In this document: positions 1-7,938 of the stretch, one piece after another
How positions within the stretch are numbered: the stretch's first letter is position 1
How the letters are laid out: every line of letters begins with the position of its first letter
From: Autumnicola lenta
GTDB taxonomy: Bacteria > Bacteroidota > Bacteroidia > Flavobacteriales > Flavobacteriaceae
NCBI RefSeq assembly: GCF_031846515.1
Contig: NZ_JAVRHO010000022.1
Span: forward strand, 1-59,083
DNA: 59,083 nucleotides
Reading direction: 5' to 3'
Notes under the pieces: model-generated
The model's input: the letters and a program-made list of their open reading frames with translations, nothing else
Databases searched by the model: none
What the model was told of the DNA's origin: nothing
Made by a program: the position numbers and the translations under genes

Positions 1-23
1 GGGAATAAAAGATTAAAATCCCT

Positions 24-165
24 TCAACTCTTTTCAAGTTTGTAAGTGGCGCCTCTTTTATGTGTCATGTAATAAACTGCAATAAAATCAGCCTCCAGTT
101 CAATATATCTCGTGTCTGCAGCAGGATCTTGTGCTGCTTCATTAGGGTATCTCCAAATATTATTA
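24..165 (-). pseudogene. possible C-terminal remnant of a metallopeptidase-like gene
   Basis: On the minus strand one frame reads as convincing protein for about 46 codons and ends in TGA at 24-26. It includes the stretch IELEADFIAVYYMTHKRGAT. The pattern ExEADF followed by aromatic residues resembles the third zinc-ligand region of some zinc metallopeptidases, but that assignment is tentative. No ATG, GTG or TTG start precedes it usefully: the frame runs back into the terminator hairpin after the OmpA gene and then hits a stop. It therefore looks like a gene fragment left by a rearrangement. It could also be chance coding-like sequence. Confidence 0.3.
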
Positions 166-170
166 CAAAA

Positions 171-194
171 AAAGCCCCGCAATTGCGGGGCTTT
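171..194 (-). terminator. intrinsic terminator after the OmpA-like gene
   Basis: AAAGCCCCGC and GCGGGGCTTT are separated by AATT and flanked by an A run on the left, which is a T run in the minus-strand transcript. It lies 23 bases beyond the stop codon of the minus-strand OmpA-like gene. Confidence 0.85.
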
Positions 195-216
195 CGTGAT
201 AAGATTTTAAACTCCT

Positions 217-1065
217 TTAGTTTTGAGAAGCTGCATTTGCTTCTTTCATTCCTTCTTCAATCAATCCGTAGAATTGATCAATCTTAGGAAGTACTACGAT
301 TCGTGTTCTTCTGTTTTTTGCACGACCTTCAGCAGTTTCGTTAGTTGCAACAGGTATGTAATAACTTCTACCGGCAGCAGTCATACGGGCTGGCTCAACT
401 CCAAACTCTTCCTGAAGTGTCCTAACTACAGAAGTTGCTCTTTTTACACTAAGATCCCAGTTATCTTCAATAACTCCGCTGCTAATTGGCTTATCATCAG
501 TATGGCCTTCAACCATAAATTCTATGTCCGGCTTGTTTTTAACAACAGTAGCAACTTTTCCAAGAACTTCTTTTGCTCTGTTCGTCACATTGTAACGACC
601 GCTTTCAAATAAAAGTTTATCTGAAATAGAAACATATACTACACCTTTTTCAACATTAATTTCGATATCCTCATCACTAATGTTGCCTAAAGCACCTTTA
701 AGGCTGGTAACTAATGCAAGAGTTACAGAATCCTTCTTATTTATGGCATCACGCATACTCTTAATGGCGAGATCTTTTTCTTTAATGCTCTCTAAAGAAC
801 GCTCAAGGTTTTCAGCTTCTTTTTTAGATAAAGTAGCCAAATCTCCTACATTGTTTAATAGTGCTGCATTTGTGTTGTTTAAAGTTGATATTTGGCTATT
901 TAACCTTTCCTTCTCGTCCAGACAGGAGTTAAGTTTTACAGTAGCTGTATTTAATTGATCCTGAGTTTCTCTTTGCTTAGTCTCCAGTTCTGCATATTTC
1001 TTTTGAGAAACACAAGAAGAAAGCATAATAGCGGCTGTTGCCGATAGAAGCATGAATTTTTTCAT
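217..1065 (-). CDS. OmpA family peptidoglycan-binding lipoprotein
   Basis: This is a 282-residue outer-membrane lipoprotein expected to tether the outer membrane to peptidoglycan. A lipoprotein signal ends in LSSC, so the lipidated residue would be Cys18. Residues about 20-115 are heptad-rich and likely form a coiled coil. Residues about 140-260 are an OmpA/MotB-like domain with GHTDD (about 187-191), NWDLSVKRA (about 202-210) and NRRTRI (about 251-256), which are the peptidoglycan-binding signature regions of the family. The ATG start is followed directly by the signal peptide. A TAnnTTTG promoter box lies about 30 bases upstream and a strong terminator follows, so it is probably transcribed alone. 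Confidence 0.9.
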   Translation of the reverse strand: MKKFMLLSATAAIMLSSCVSQKKYAELETKQRETQDQLNTATVKLNSCLDEKERLNSQISTLNNTNAALLNNVGDLATLSKKEAENLERSLESIKEKDLAIKSMRDAINKKDSVTLALVTSLKGALGNISDEDIEINVEKGVVYVSISDKLLFESGRYNVTNRAKEVLGKVATVVKNKPDIEFMVEGHTDDKPISSGVIEDNWDLSVKRATSVVRTLQEEFGVEPARMTAAGRSYYIPVATNETAEGRAKNRRTRIVVLPKIDQFYGLIEEGMKEANAASQN

Positions 1066-1096
1066 AACTTGAAAATATTATTAATGTTAGATGACC

Positions 1097-1104
1097 CAAA
1101 AGTA
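1097..1104 (-). promoter_or_regulatory. TAnnTTTG promoter box for the OmpA-like gene
   Basis: On the minus strand TACTTTTG matches the Bacteroidota -7 element TAnnTTTG. It sits 32 bases upstream of the OmpA-like start codon. Confidence 0.5.
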
Positions 1105-1156
1105 TCAAAAAAAATCTTTCTTGAAAACTAATTTTAACATTTCTTTGCGTCGATTT

Positions 1157-2149
1157 TTAAATTTCCCTAAATATCTTCTTTCCCCGAAGATAGTGGGCAT
1201 ACACAACGGATTCTGTTTTATAATATTGTTCTTTTTTAGGAAAATTTTTTCTTTTTTTTCTCATTGTTGAAAATGATGAATAAAAATTCAAATGCGCCCT
1301 GAAAACTGCAAAAAAATGATTGAATTTTCCCTGTCCCAAAAAGCGAAAAGCAGCTATTCCATCCAGGATCATACGTATAAATAGAACCCAAAAGATTTGT
1401 GGTGACGGTACATTTTTAGTAATTAAATAAAGACTGTTCCTAAAATTAAAAAAAGTCTTCATAGGATTAATGCTACTTAAAGTAGCGCCGCCTACGTGGT
1501 AAATTGTTGATTTTGAGGCAAACATTATGCTGTAATTAAGGTTGTTTAATCTCCAGCAAAGGTCAATTTCTTCCTGATGAGCAAAAAAATCTTCATCCAG
1601 ACCGCCGGCTTCCAAAAAAGCCTCTTTTCGTATTGCCAGGCAGGCACCACTGGCCCAAAAGATGGTGGTATCATCATTATATTGGCCATTATCTTTCTCA
1701 ATGTGGTCAAAAATCCTTCCACGGCAGAAAGGATAAGCGTATTTGTCAATAAAACCTCCTGCAGCGCCCGCATACTCGAAGTAGGATTTATTATTAAAAT
1801 CCAGAATTTTTGGTTGTACGGCACCCACTTTTGGTGCATGCTCAAAAATGGCAATTATCGGCCTTAACCAGCCCGCAGTTACTTCAATATCGCTGTTTAG
1901 AAGAATAAAAATATCTTCCTTCAGGTTTCGAAGAGCATCGTTATAACCTTTCGCATAACCTCCATTTATTTCATTCTGGATTAGTTTAACTTCAGGGAAA
2001 TTCTTCTGTAAAAACTCAATAGAATCATCTGTAGATGCATTATCTGCCACATAAACTGTTGCTTCCGCAGAATGGGAAATTACAGAGGGAAGAAATTTCT
2101 TCAGAAGTTCTTTTCCGTTCCAGTTTAAAATGACTACTGCAATTTTCAT
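1157..2149 (-). CDS. glycosyltransferase family 2 protein (rhamnosyltransferase-like)
   Basis: This 330-residue GT-A fold glycosyltransferase would transfer a sugar from a nucleotide donor to a surface glycan. The N-terminus IAVVILNWNG is typical of GT2 enzymes. It is followed by DNASTDDS (about 36-43) and the metal-binding LLNSDIEV (about 84-91). The C-terminal third is aromatic and basic with hydrophobic stretches (about 250-290), suggesting membrane association. The donor and acceptor cannot be read from the sequence. It stands apart from the LPS-like cluster at 32-41 kb. Bases 1841-1863 inside the gene match the dispersed palindromic repeat seen elsewhere in the window. Confidence 0.88.
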   Translation of the reverse strand: MKIAVVILNWNGKELLKKFLPSVISHSAEATVYVADNASTDDSIEFLQKNFPEVKLIQNEINGGYAKGYNDALRNLKEDIFILLNSDIEVTAGWLRPIIAIFEHAPKVGAVQPKILDFNNKSYFEYAGAAGGFIDKYAYPFCRGRIFDHIEKDNGQYNDDTTIFWASGACLAIRKEAFLEAGGLDEDFFAHQEEIDLCWRLNNLNYSIMFASKSTIYHVGGATLSSINPMKTFFNFRNSLYLITKNVPSPQIFWVLFIRMILDGIAAFRFLGQGKFNHFFAVFRAHLNFYSSFSTMRKKRKNFPKKEQYYKTESVVYAHYLRGKKIFREI

Positions 2150-2160
2150 GTTTGCTTTAA

Positions 2161-2613
2161 CTATTCGGTTTTCTGAAAAGAGGGTATTTCCTTCAGAAAA
2201 TTATATTTTTCTGCTTCATAATCCATTTGGCAATAGTAATGGTTAATTCCGTTGGTCACCATTAAATAGGTAGCATTAAGTTTTAGATTATACCTCGCAA
2301 TTTGGTCAAAAGTGTCCTGAGTAACCTTGATTTTTGGTGCTTTACATTCCACAATAAGGTGAATATTACCGTTGCGGTTAAAAACCACAATATCGTAGCG
2401 TTTGACCAGATCGCCCAGCTTCAGTTGTTTTTCAACATTTATAAGGCTCTCCGGGTAATCTTTTTCTTCAGTTAAAAACCTTACACAATTTTGTCTCACC
2501 CACTCTTCCGGAGTAAGGATGACGAATTTTTTCCGTAGTTTGTCAAAAACAGCTGTTTTATTTTGATTATTTTTGAACCGAAAGCTATACTGCGGAAAGT
2601 TTAATTCTTGCAT
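2161..2613 (-). CDS. type I restriction enzyme R-subunit N-terminal domain protein (orphan)
   Basis: This 150-residue protein consists only of an HsdR N-terminal-like (PD-(D/E)xK) domain. The YDIVVFN aspartate followed by HLIVECKAP (E-x-K) fits the nuclease core. No helicase, methylase or specificity subunit lies nearby, so it is not a restriction system. Its cellular role is unknown. I chose the internal ATG at 2613 (MQELNFPQ) because it begins the conserved part and lies just downstream of a TAnnTTTG box. The 27 extra residues possible upstream (to 2694) are not protein-like. It is divergent from holA. Confidence 0.8.
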   Translation of the reverse strand: MQELNFPQYSFRFKNNQNKTAVFDKLRKKFVILTPEEWVRQNCVRFLTEEKDYPESLINVEKQLKLGDLVKRYDIVVFNRNGNIHLIVECKAPKIKVTQDTFDQIARYNLKLNATYLMVTNGINHYYCQMDYEAEKYNFLKEIPSFQKTE

Positions 2614-2618
2614 AGCGC

Positions 2619-2626
2619 CAAAAATA
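2619..2626 (-). promoter_or_regulatory. TAnnTTTG box upstream of the HsdR-N-like gene
   Basis: The minus strand reads TATTTTTG, matching TAnnTTTG, only 6 bases before the chosen start. If functional, the transcript would have almost no leader. Confidence 0.35.
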
Positions 2627-2700
2627 AGAAAGAAAAAATAACCCTTCTGTGAAAAATTCTGAAAAGAACAGGAAGGATAAAAAGATCCCCACATTTACCA

Positions 2701-3705
2701 ATGGATGAAGCCAGGCAAATTGTTAACAGCATACAGAGCGGAAAAATTGAACCTGTGTACTTTTTAATGGGCGAAGAGCCGTATTATATAGATAAAATTG
2801 CCGATTTTATTGCAGATAACGTACTTCAGGAGGAGGAAAAAGGCTTTAATCAGATTGTGATGTATGGGCGGGATACGAGCATAGATGAAATTGCCAGCAA
2901 TGCCAAACGCTATCCTATGATGGCAGAGCGGCAGGTGATTATCGTGAAGGAGGCGCAGGATCTTTCCAGAACCATAGAGCAGTTAACGGCCTATGCTGAA
3001 AATCCGCAGCCTACGACAACACTGGTAATGTGCTACAAGTACAAAAAGATCGATAAACGGAAAAAGTTGTATAAAGCTGTTGCAAAAACGGGTGTTATCT
3101 TTGAAAGCAAACGTCTCTACGAGAACCAGGTGGCACAGTGGATCCAGACTACGCTGAAAACGAGAAACTACAGCATTTCACCCAAGGGCGCACAAATGTT
3201 GGTAGAATTTCTTGGGAACGATCTTGGAAAAATTGAGAATGAGTTGCAAAAACTACAGTTAATAGTTCCCGAAGGAACACAAATTACTCCGGAATTAATA
3301 GAAGAGAACATTGGAATAAGTAAAGATTTTAACAATTTTGAGCTAAGAAAAGCGGTGGGGATGAAGGATACTTTAAAGGCCCACCGGATCATAAATTATT
3401 TTGCGCAAAATCCAAAGGACAATCCTCTTGTAGTCACCATTTCGCTGTTGTTCTCCTATTTTTCCCAGTTATTACAATATCACGGACTTTCAGATAAGTC
3501 CAAAGGAAACGTGGCGCGGCAGTTAAAAATTAATCCGTACTTCGTGAGCGATTACACTACAGGTGCCAGGAATTATCCTATGAAAAAAGTGAGCGGTGTA
3601 ATAAGTCTGTTGCATGAAGCCGATGTAAAAAGTAAAGGAGTAGGATCTGTAAACGTTTCACAGGGCGACCTGCTAAAGGAATTACTGGTAAAAATAATGC
3701 ACTAA
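2701..3705 (+). CDS. holA: DNA polymerase III subunit delta
   Basis: This is the clamp-loader delta subunit (334 residues), which opens the beta sliding clamp during replication. The N-terminal EPVYFLMGEEPYYIDKIAD resembles the clamp-contacting start of HolA proteins. It is followed by an AAA+-like fold without a Walker A motif, as expected for delta, and a helical collar domain. The length is normal for the family. The next gene, menA, starts 3 bases after the stop, so the two are likely co-transcribed. Confidence 0.9.
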   Translation: MDEARQIVNSIQSGKIEPVYFLMGEEPYYIDKIADFIADNVLQEEEKGFNQIVMYGRDTSIDEIASNAKRYPMMAERQVIIVKEAQDLSRTIEQLTAYAENPQPTTTLVMCYKYKKIDKRKKLYKAVAKTGVIFESKRLYENQVAQWIQTTLKTRNYSISPKGAQMLVEFLGNDLGKIENELQKLQLIVPEGTQITPELIEENIGISKDFNNFELRKAVGMKDTLKAHRIINYFAQNPKDNPLVVTISLLFSYFSQLLQYHGLSDKSKGNVARQLKINPYFVSDYTTGARNYPMKKVSGVISLLHEADVKSKGVGSVNVSQGDLLKELLVKIMH

Positions 3706-3708
3706 TTC

Positions 3709-4611
3709 ATGAAGAAAATTAATTCCTGGGTTGGAGCTGCCAGACTAAGAACCTTACCACTTTCCCTTTCGGGAATTCTTGTTGGGACAGCTATTGCTGT
3801 AGAAAAAGGATTTTTTAATATCGCCATTTTTAGCCTTGCCCTGGCTACTACTTTAGGTCTGCAGGTGCTTTCCAATTTCGCTAATGATTATGGAGATGGC
3901 GTAAAAGGGACAGATAATGAAGATCGGGTCGGGCCAATGCGAGCTTTACAAAGCGGAATAATCAGCCAAAAAGAAATGCTGGTTGGGATCATAATAACAG
4001 CGGTAATTACTTTAGTACTGGCTATTTTATTAATCTACGCCGCATTTGGAACTGAAAATATTATTCCGGCGCTTTTCTTTTTCTTTCTGGGTATAGGAGC
4101 TATCGTCGCTGCAATAAAATATACCGTGGGAAAATCGGCTTATGGCTACCGTGGTCTTGGCGACCTGTTTGTTTTTATTTTCTTCGGAATAGTAGCGGTT
4201 TACGGATCATTTTTTCTTTATATCCATGAAATGGAGTGGGATGTGTTTTTGCCCGCTTCAGCATTCGGATTCTTTAGTGCGGGAGTGTTGAACCTGAACA
4301 ACATGCGTGATAGAATTTCTGATGAGAAAGCCGGTAAAAATACATTGGTGGTGAAAATAGGAGGAAAGGCAGCCAAAAAATATCATTATTTTTTAATAAT
4401 CTCCGCTTTTGTTTTAATGATACTTTACACGATTAGAAATTTTGAGGGAGTAGATGATTTCTTGTATGTGCTGGCATTTCTTCCGCTTGTGTTTCATTTA
4501 AAGCGGCTTAAGCAGAATGAAAATCCTGTTCTCCTGGATCCTGAATTAAAGAAACTTGCGCTGTCAACTTTTGCAACTGCCGTGCTTTTTGGAATAGGGC
4601 AAATCTGGTAA
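3709..4611 (+). CDS. menA: 1,4-dihydroxy-2-naphthoate polyprenyltransferase
   Basis: MenA is an integral membrane UbiA-family enzyme that attaches a polyprenyl chain to 1,4-dihydroxy-2-naphthoate to form demethylmenaquinone. It has 300 residues and about eight hydrophobic segments. The first prenyl-diphosphate motif is in NFANDYGDGVKGTDNEDR (about 57-74), and a second aspartate-rich region is NMRDRISDEKAGKN (about 198-211). It follows holA by 3 bases and starts the menaquinone group that continues with menC and menE. Confidence 0.92.
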   Translation: MKKINSWVGAARLRTLPLSLSGILVGTAIAVEKGFFNIAIFSLALATTLGLQVLSNFANDYGDGVKGTDNEDRVGPMRALQSGIISQKEMLVGIIITAVITLVLAILLIYAAFGTENIIPALFFFFLGIGAIVAAIKYTVGKSAYGYRGLGDLFVFIFFGIVAVYGSFFLYIHEMEWDVFLPASAFGFFSAGVLNLNNMRDRISDEKAGKNTLVVKIGGKAAKKYHYFLIISAFVLMILYTIRNFEGVDDFLYVLAFLPLVFHLKRLKQNENPVLLDPELKKLALSTFATAVLFGIGQIW

Positions 4612-4702
4612 AATCAGGTTTAACAAAATTATATAGCTAACATTTCTTAAGGTCCTTCTTCAAATCCTTAATTTTAAGTTTTAACCTGAAAATTATTTAA
4701 TT

Positions 4703-5383
4703 ATGAAAATCACTTTCTACGGACAAAATTGTTTAGGACTTAAAATAGAAGAGATAGATGTTTTGGTAGATCCTTTTATTACCGGAAATGATCTTTCCAA
4801 AGATAAAATAAATATAAAAGACCTAAAGGCAGATTATATTTTGCTAACGCACGCGCACCAGGACCACACGTTGGATGCCGAAGAAATTGCAGAGAATACC
4901 GGCGCGGTAATCGTAGCTAACTTTGAAATAGCAAATCATTACGAAGAAAAAGGTCTTGAGGTTCATCCCATGAATCACGGCGGAAGCTGGGATTTTGAAT
5001 TTGGGAATGTAAAATATGTAAACGCTATCCACACCAGCTCTTTTCCGGACGGGAAATACGGCGGCCAGCCCGGAGGGTTTGTAATAGAAGGCGAGCATAA
5101 GAACATCTATATTGCCGGGGATACTGCACTCACGATGGATATGAAATTAATTCCTATGACAACAAAACTTGATCTTGCTGTTCTTCCGGTTGGTGATAAT
5201 TTTACTATGGGTGTAAACGACGCAATTGTGGCCAGTGATTTTGTAGAATGTGATAAAATTTTAGGCTGTCATTATGATACATTTGGCTACATAGAGATAG
5301 ACCATGAAGAAGCAAAGAAGAAATTCTATGAAAAAGGAAAGGACCTGATGCTTCTTGACATTGGAGAGAGTATAGAATTATAA
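4703..5383 (+). CDS. metal-dependent hydrolase, UPF0173 family (MBL fold)
   Basis: This 226-residue metallo-beta-lactamase-fold hydrolase contains the di-metal motif LTHAHQDHTLD (HxHxDH, about 49-59), further metal ligands around NAIHTSSFPDG and IYIAGDTALT, and a late histidine in GCHYDTFGY. The substrate of UPF0173 proteins is not established. It sits between menA and menC, so a role next to menaquinone synthesis, for example as a thioesterase, is conceivable but is only inference. The gap of 91 bases after menA contains no terminator. Confidence 0.85.
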   Translation: MKITFYGQNCLGLKIEEIDVLVDPFITGNDLSKDKINIKDLKADYILLTHAHQDHTLDAEEIAENTGAVIVANFEIANHYEEKGLEVHPMNHGGSWDFEFGNVKYVNAIHTSSFPDGKYGGQPGGFVIEGEHKNIYIAGDTALTMDMKLIPMTTKLDLAVLPVGDNFTMGVNDAIVASDFVECDKILGCHYDTFGYIEIDHEEAKKKFYEKGKDLMLLDIGESIEL

Positions 5384-5449
5384 TGCATATTAGACTATTA
5401 GATCATTGGATTTCTGGAATTTTAGATATAGAAATAATAAATAAAAAAG

Positions 5450-5809
5450 ATGCATCGATTTAAAGAGTTGGAGATTTGGAAGAAGAGTCGCATCTTTTGT
5501 AAAGACATTTATAAAATAACAGCAGATTTCCCGGAAGTAGAAAAATTTGGTCTTGTTAATCAATTAAGAAGAGCAAGTATATCTGTTCCTTCTAATATTG
5601 CCGAAGGAGCCTCAAGGGAATCGCCAAAGGAATTCAGTAGGTTTCTGGAAATTGCAATGGGTTCTTGTTATGAAATAGAAACACAAATCCTGATATCAAA
5701 TGATCCTGGTCTTATAGAAGCTAAGAATCTTGAAACCTTACAAGCGGAGTTAGAGTCAATAATAAAGATGATATCCAAGTTCCGTTCTATTGTTAAAAGT
5801 CGCGTTTGA
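5450..5809 (+). CDS. four helix bundle protein (23S rRNA intervening-sequence family)
   Basis: This 119-residue all-helical protein belongs to the S23/IVP family. It has the typical opening FKELEIWKKSRIF, the central LRRASISVPSNIAEGASR and a C-terminal helix. Members occur within 23S rRNA intervening sequences and also as solo genes. The function is not established. It interrupts the menA-MBL-menC order and is followed by an octamer repeat. That suggests insertion of an accessory gene into a housekeeping cluster. A frameshifted relative lies at 42108-42466. Confidence 0.85.
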   Translation: MHRFKELEIWKKSRIFCKDIYKITADFPEVEKFGLVNQLRRASISVPSNIAEGASRESPKEFSRFLEIAMGSCYEIETQILISNDPGLIEAKNLETLQAELESIIKMISKFRSIVKSRV

Positions 5810-5836
5810 ATCAGAATTTTATTCGTATTTTCTTAA

Positions 5837-5884
5837 TCCAACAATCCAACAATCCAACAATCCAACAATCCAACAATCCAACAA
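5837..5884 (+). repeat. octamer tandem repeat, six copies of TCCAACAA
   Basis: Six perfect copies of TCCAACAA run head to tail and end 5 bases before the menC ATG at 5890. The array occupies the place where a ribosome-binding site would be. Changes in copy number would not alter the reading frame but could alter spacing to upstream signals. Confidence 0.95.
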
Positions 5885-5889
5885 TCTAA

Positions 5890-6924
5890 ATGACTGCTGA
5901 ATACAAAAAGTACATTCTAAACTTTAAGCGCCCCAGTGGAACTTCACGGGGCGTTCTTACTACAAAGGAAACCTGGTTTATTATCATCAATGACAACAAC
6001 CGGAAAGGCATTGGTGAATGCGGAATTCTTAGAAGTCTAAGCATCGATGACAGGCCCGATTATGAAGAAAAATTGAAATGGACCTGTGAGAATGTAGCTT
6101 TAGGTAAGGAGAAACTTTGGGAAGCGTTAATTGAATTTCCCAGCATTCAGTTTGGGGTGGAAATGGCTTTCCGCTCTTTGGAAGCTGCTAATCCTTTCGA
6201 ATTATTTCCTTCGGAATTTACTAAAGGAAATGATGCTATTCCGATTAACGGACTGATATGGATGGGTGAAAAAGCGTATATGAAGTCCCAGATTGAAGAC
6301 AAAATTGCTTCAGGGTTTAATTGTATTAAACTGAAGATTGGCGCGATAGATTTTACTTCAGAACTTCAACTTTTAAAATACATCCGTCAAGAATTTTCTT
6401 CAGAAGAAATAGAGTTGAGAGTGGATGCCAACGGAGCTTTTGCACCTTCCGAAGCTCTTGAAAAGCTTCAAAAGCTAAGTCACTTTGAGCTACACAGTAT
6501 AGAACAGCCAATAAAACAGGGGCAGATTGAGGAAATGGCGGATTTGTGCAGCAGGACTCCGCTGCCTATTGCACTGGATGAGGAACTTATAGGTGTTTTT
6601 GATGTAACAAAAAAGGAAGAACTACTACAAACAATAAGGCCGCAGTATATTATTTTTAAACCTAGTTTGATTGGTGGTTACAGAGGTACACAGCAATGGA
6701 TGGATTTGGCTGAAAAACAGGGGACAGGCTGGTGGATTACCAGTGCTTTGGAAAGTAATGTAGGGCTGAACGCAATTTCGCAGTGGACATACACCAAACA
6801 ACCAAATATGCCGCAGGGTTTGGGAACCGGCGGTTTATACACAAACAATTTTGATTGTCCGCTCGAGGTGCATAGCGGTAAAATTCACTACAATCCCGGA
6901 ATTTACTGGGATTTCAAATTATAA
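5890..6924 (+). CDS. menC: o-succinylbenzoate synthase
   Basis: MenC is an enolase-superfamily enzyme that dehydrates SHCHC to o-succinylbenzoate in menaquinone synthesis. It has 344 residues. The expected active-site elements are present: the KxK motif in CIKLKIG, metal ligands in RVDANGAF, SIEQPI and ALDEEL, and the distal lysine in IIFKPSLIGG. The start codon lies directly after the TCCAACAA array, with no purine-rich ribosome site. It is followed 7 bases later by the CPBP protease gene. Confidence 0.9.
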   Translation: MTAEYKKYILNFKRPSGTSRGVLTTKETWFIIINDNNRKGIGECGILRSLSIDDRPDYEEKLKWTCENVALGKEKLWEALIEFPSIQFGVEMAFRSLEAANPFELFPSEFTKGNDAIPINGLIWMGEKAYMKSQIEDKIASGFNCIKLKIGAIDFTSELQLLKYIRQEFSSEEIELRVDANGAFAPSEALEKLQKLSHFELHSIEQPIKQGQIEEMADLCSRTPLPIALDEELIGVFDVTKKEELLQTIRPQYIIFKPSLIGGYRGTQQWMDLAEKQGTGWWITSALESNVGLNAISQWTYTKQPNMPQGLGTGGLYTNNFDCPLEVHSGKIHYNPGIYWDFKL

Positions 6925-6931
6925 TTATAAC

Positions 6932-7876
6932 ATGTACATAGCTCAGGCTCTTAGGTATCGATATAGCTTCTGGCGATATATCGTGGGAATTATTATCGTA
7001 GCAATAGGAATCACTTTAGGTCAGGTTCCATGGACTTTCGCTGTTTTTATGAAAGAGGGATTTGCCATGTTTGAAATGCCCCAGACGGAATTACTTAGCT
7101 CGCTGGAATCAAACTTTTCACTTTTTCTCCTGTTGTTGTCTTACGCAGTAGGATTGGCGGCACTTTTTTTTGCAGTAAAGTACCTTCATGAACAACCTAT
7201 TCTTACCTTATCCACCACCCGCAAAAGCCTGGACGTAAAACGTGTGATGTTTTCTTTCCTAATTACCGCAATTTTAATAGTGGGCGGAATTTTTATAGGA
7301 TATCTATTGGAACCTGAAAGTTTTCAGTGGAATTTTAATCTTGTCCCTTTTTTGATTCTGTTGGTAATTGCAGTAGTCCTCATTCCTATACAAACAAGTT
7401 TTGAAGAATACCTTTTTAGAGGGTATCTTATGCAGGGGATAGGAGCTTTTGCAAAAAACAAATGGATCCCTCTCTTGATAACTTCTCTCATCTTTGGTGG
7501 TCTGCATATTGCCAATCCCGAAGTTGCCTCATACGGATATTTTATAATGGCAAGTTATATAGGCATAGGTTTGCTCCTGGGAATTATCACATTAATGGAT
7601 GAGGGGCTCGAATTGGCCCTGGGTTTTCATGCCGCAAATAATCTCTTTATTGCGCTTTTACTGACTTCAGAAAATACCGCCTTCCAGACTCATTCAATAT
7701 TTAAAGATATCTCTACACCTGAAATTTTGGGTTGGGAAGTCTTTATTGAAATACTAATTATTTATCCGGTGGTTTTAGGAATATTTGCCAAAAAGTATGG
7801 CTGGAGCAATTGGAAAAATAAGCTTTTCGGAAAAGTAGAAAAGCCGGAAACCTTAAAACTTTCTGAAGAACCTTAA
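6932..7876 (+). CDS. CPBP family intramembrane metalloprotease
   Basis: This 314-residue polytopic membrane protein is of the CPBP (CAAX-protease/bacteriocin-processing) family. It carries the glutamate motif EEYLFRGYL (about 161-169), then FGGLHIANP and GFHAANNLF, which supply the conserved histidines and asparagine. About eight hydrophobic helices are visible. Substrates are unknown; some relatives process or protect against peptides. The ATG at 6932 was chosen because the earlier in-frame ATG at 6851 lies within menC. It is placed between menC and menE, probably in the same transcript as menC. Confidence 0.85.
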   Translation: MYIAQALRYRYSFWRYIVGIIIVAIGITLGQVPWTFAVFMKEGFAMFEMPQTELLSSLESNFSLFLLLLSYAVGLAALFFAVKYLHEQPILTLSTTRKSLDVKRVMFSFLITAILIVGGIFIGYLLEPESFQWNFNLVPFLILLVIAVVLIPIQTSFEEYLFRGYLMQGIGAFAKNKWIPLLITSLIFGGLHIANPEVASYGYFIMASYIGIGLLLGIITLMDEGLELALGFHAANNLFIALLLTSENTAFQTHSIFKDISTPEILGWEVFIEILIIYPVVLGIFAKKYGWSNWKNKLFGKVEKPETLKLSEEP

Positions 7877-7920
7877 ATTTTTCATAGCGATTTGTTAACT
7901 TCCCTTAATCAAAATTAAAA

Positions 7921-7928
7921 TAATTTTG
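7921..7928 (+). promoter_or_regulatory. TAnnTTTG promoter box upstream of menE
   Basis: TAATTTTG matches the Bacteroidota -7 consensus 10 bases before the menE ATG. A TTTG at 7891-7894 could serve as the upstream element, although the 26-base spacing is somewhat long. Confidence 0.4.
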
Positions 7929-7938
7929 ATTTTAGGCT

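Noticed and set aside
60..287. 75-codon plus-strand ORF at the left end
   Set aside because: It runs through the terminator hairpin and into the antisense of the OmpA-like gene, and its sequence is Cys/Ile-rich and not protein-like.
2161..2694. A type I restriction system at the left end
   Set aside because: Only the small HsdR-N-like domain exists; there is no motor domain, methylase or specificity gene in the neighbourhood.
5450..5809. Four-helix-bundle gene as a sign of a 23S rRNA gene
   Set aside because: Although the family occurs inside rRNA intervening sequences, no rRNA sequence surrounds this copy.
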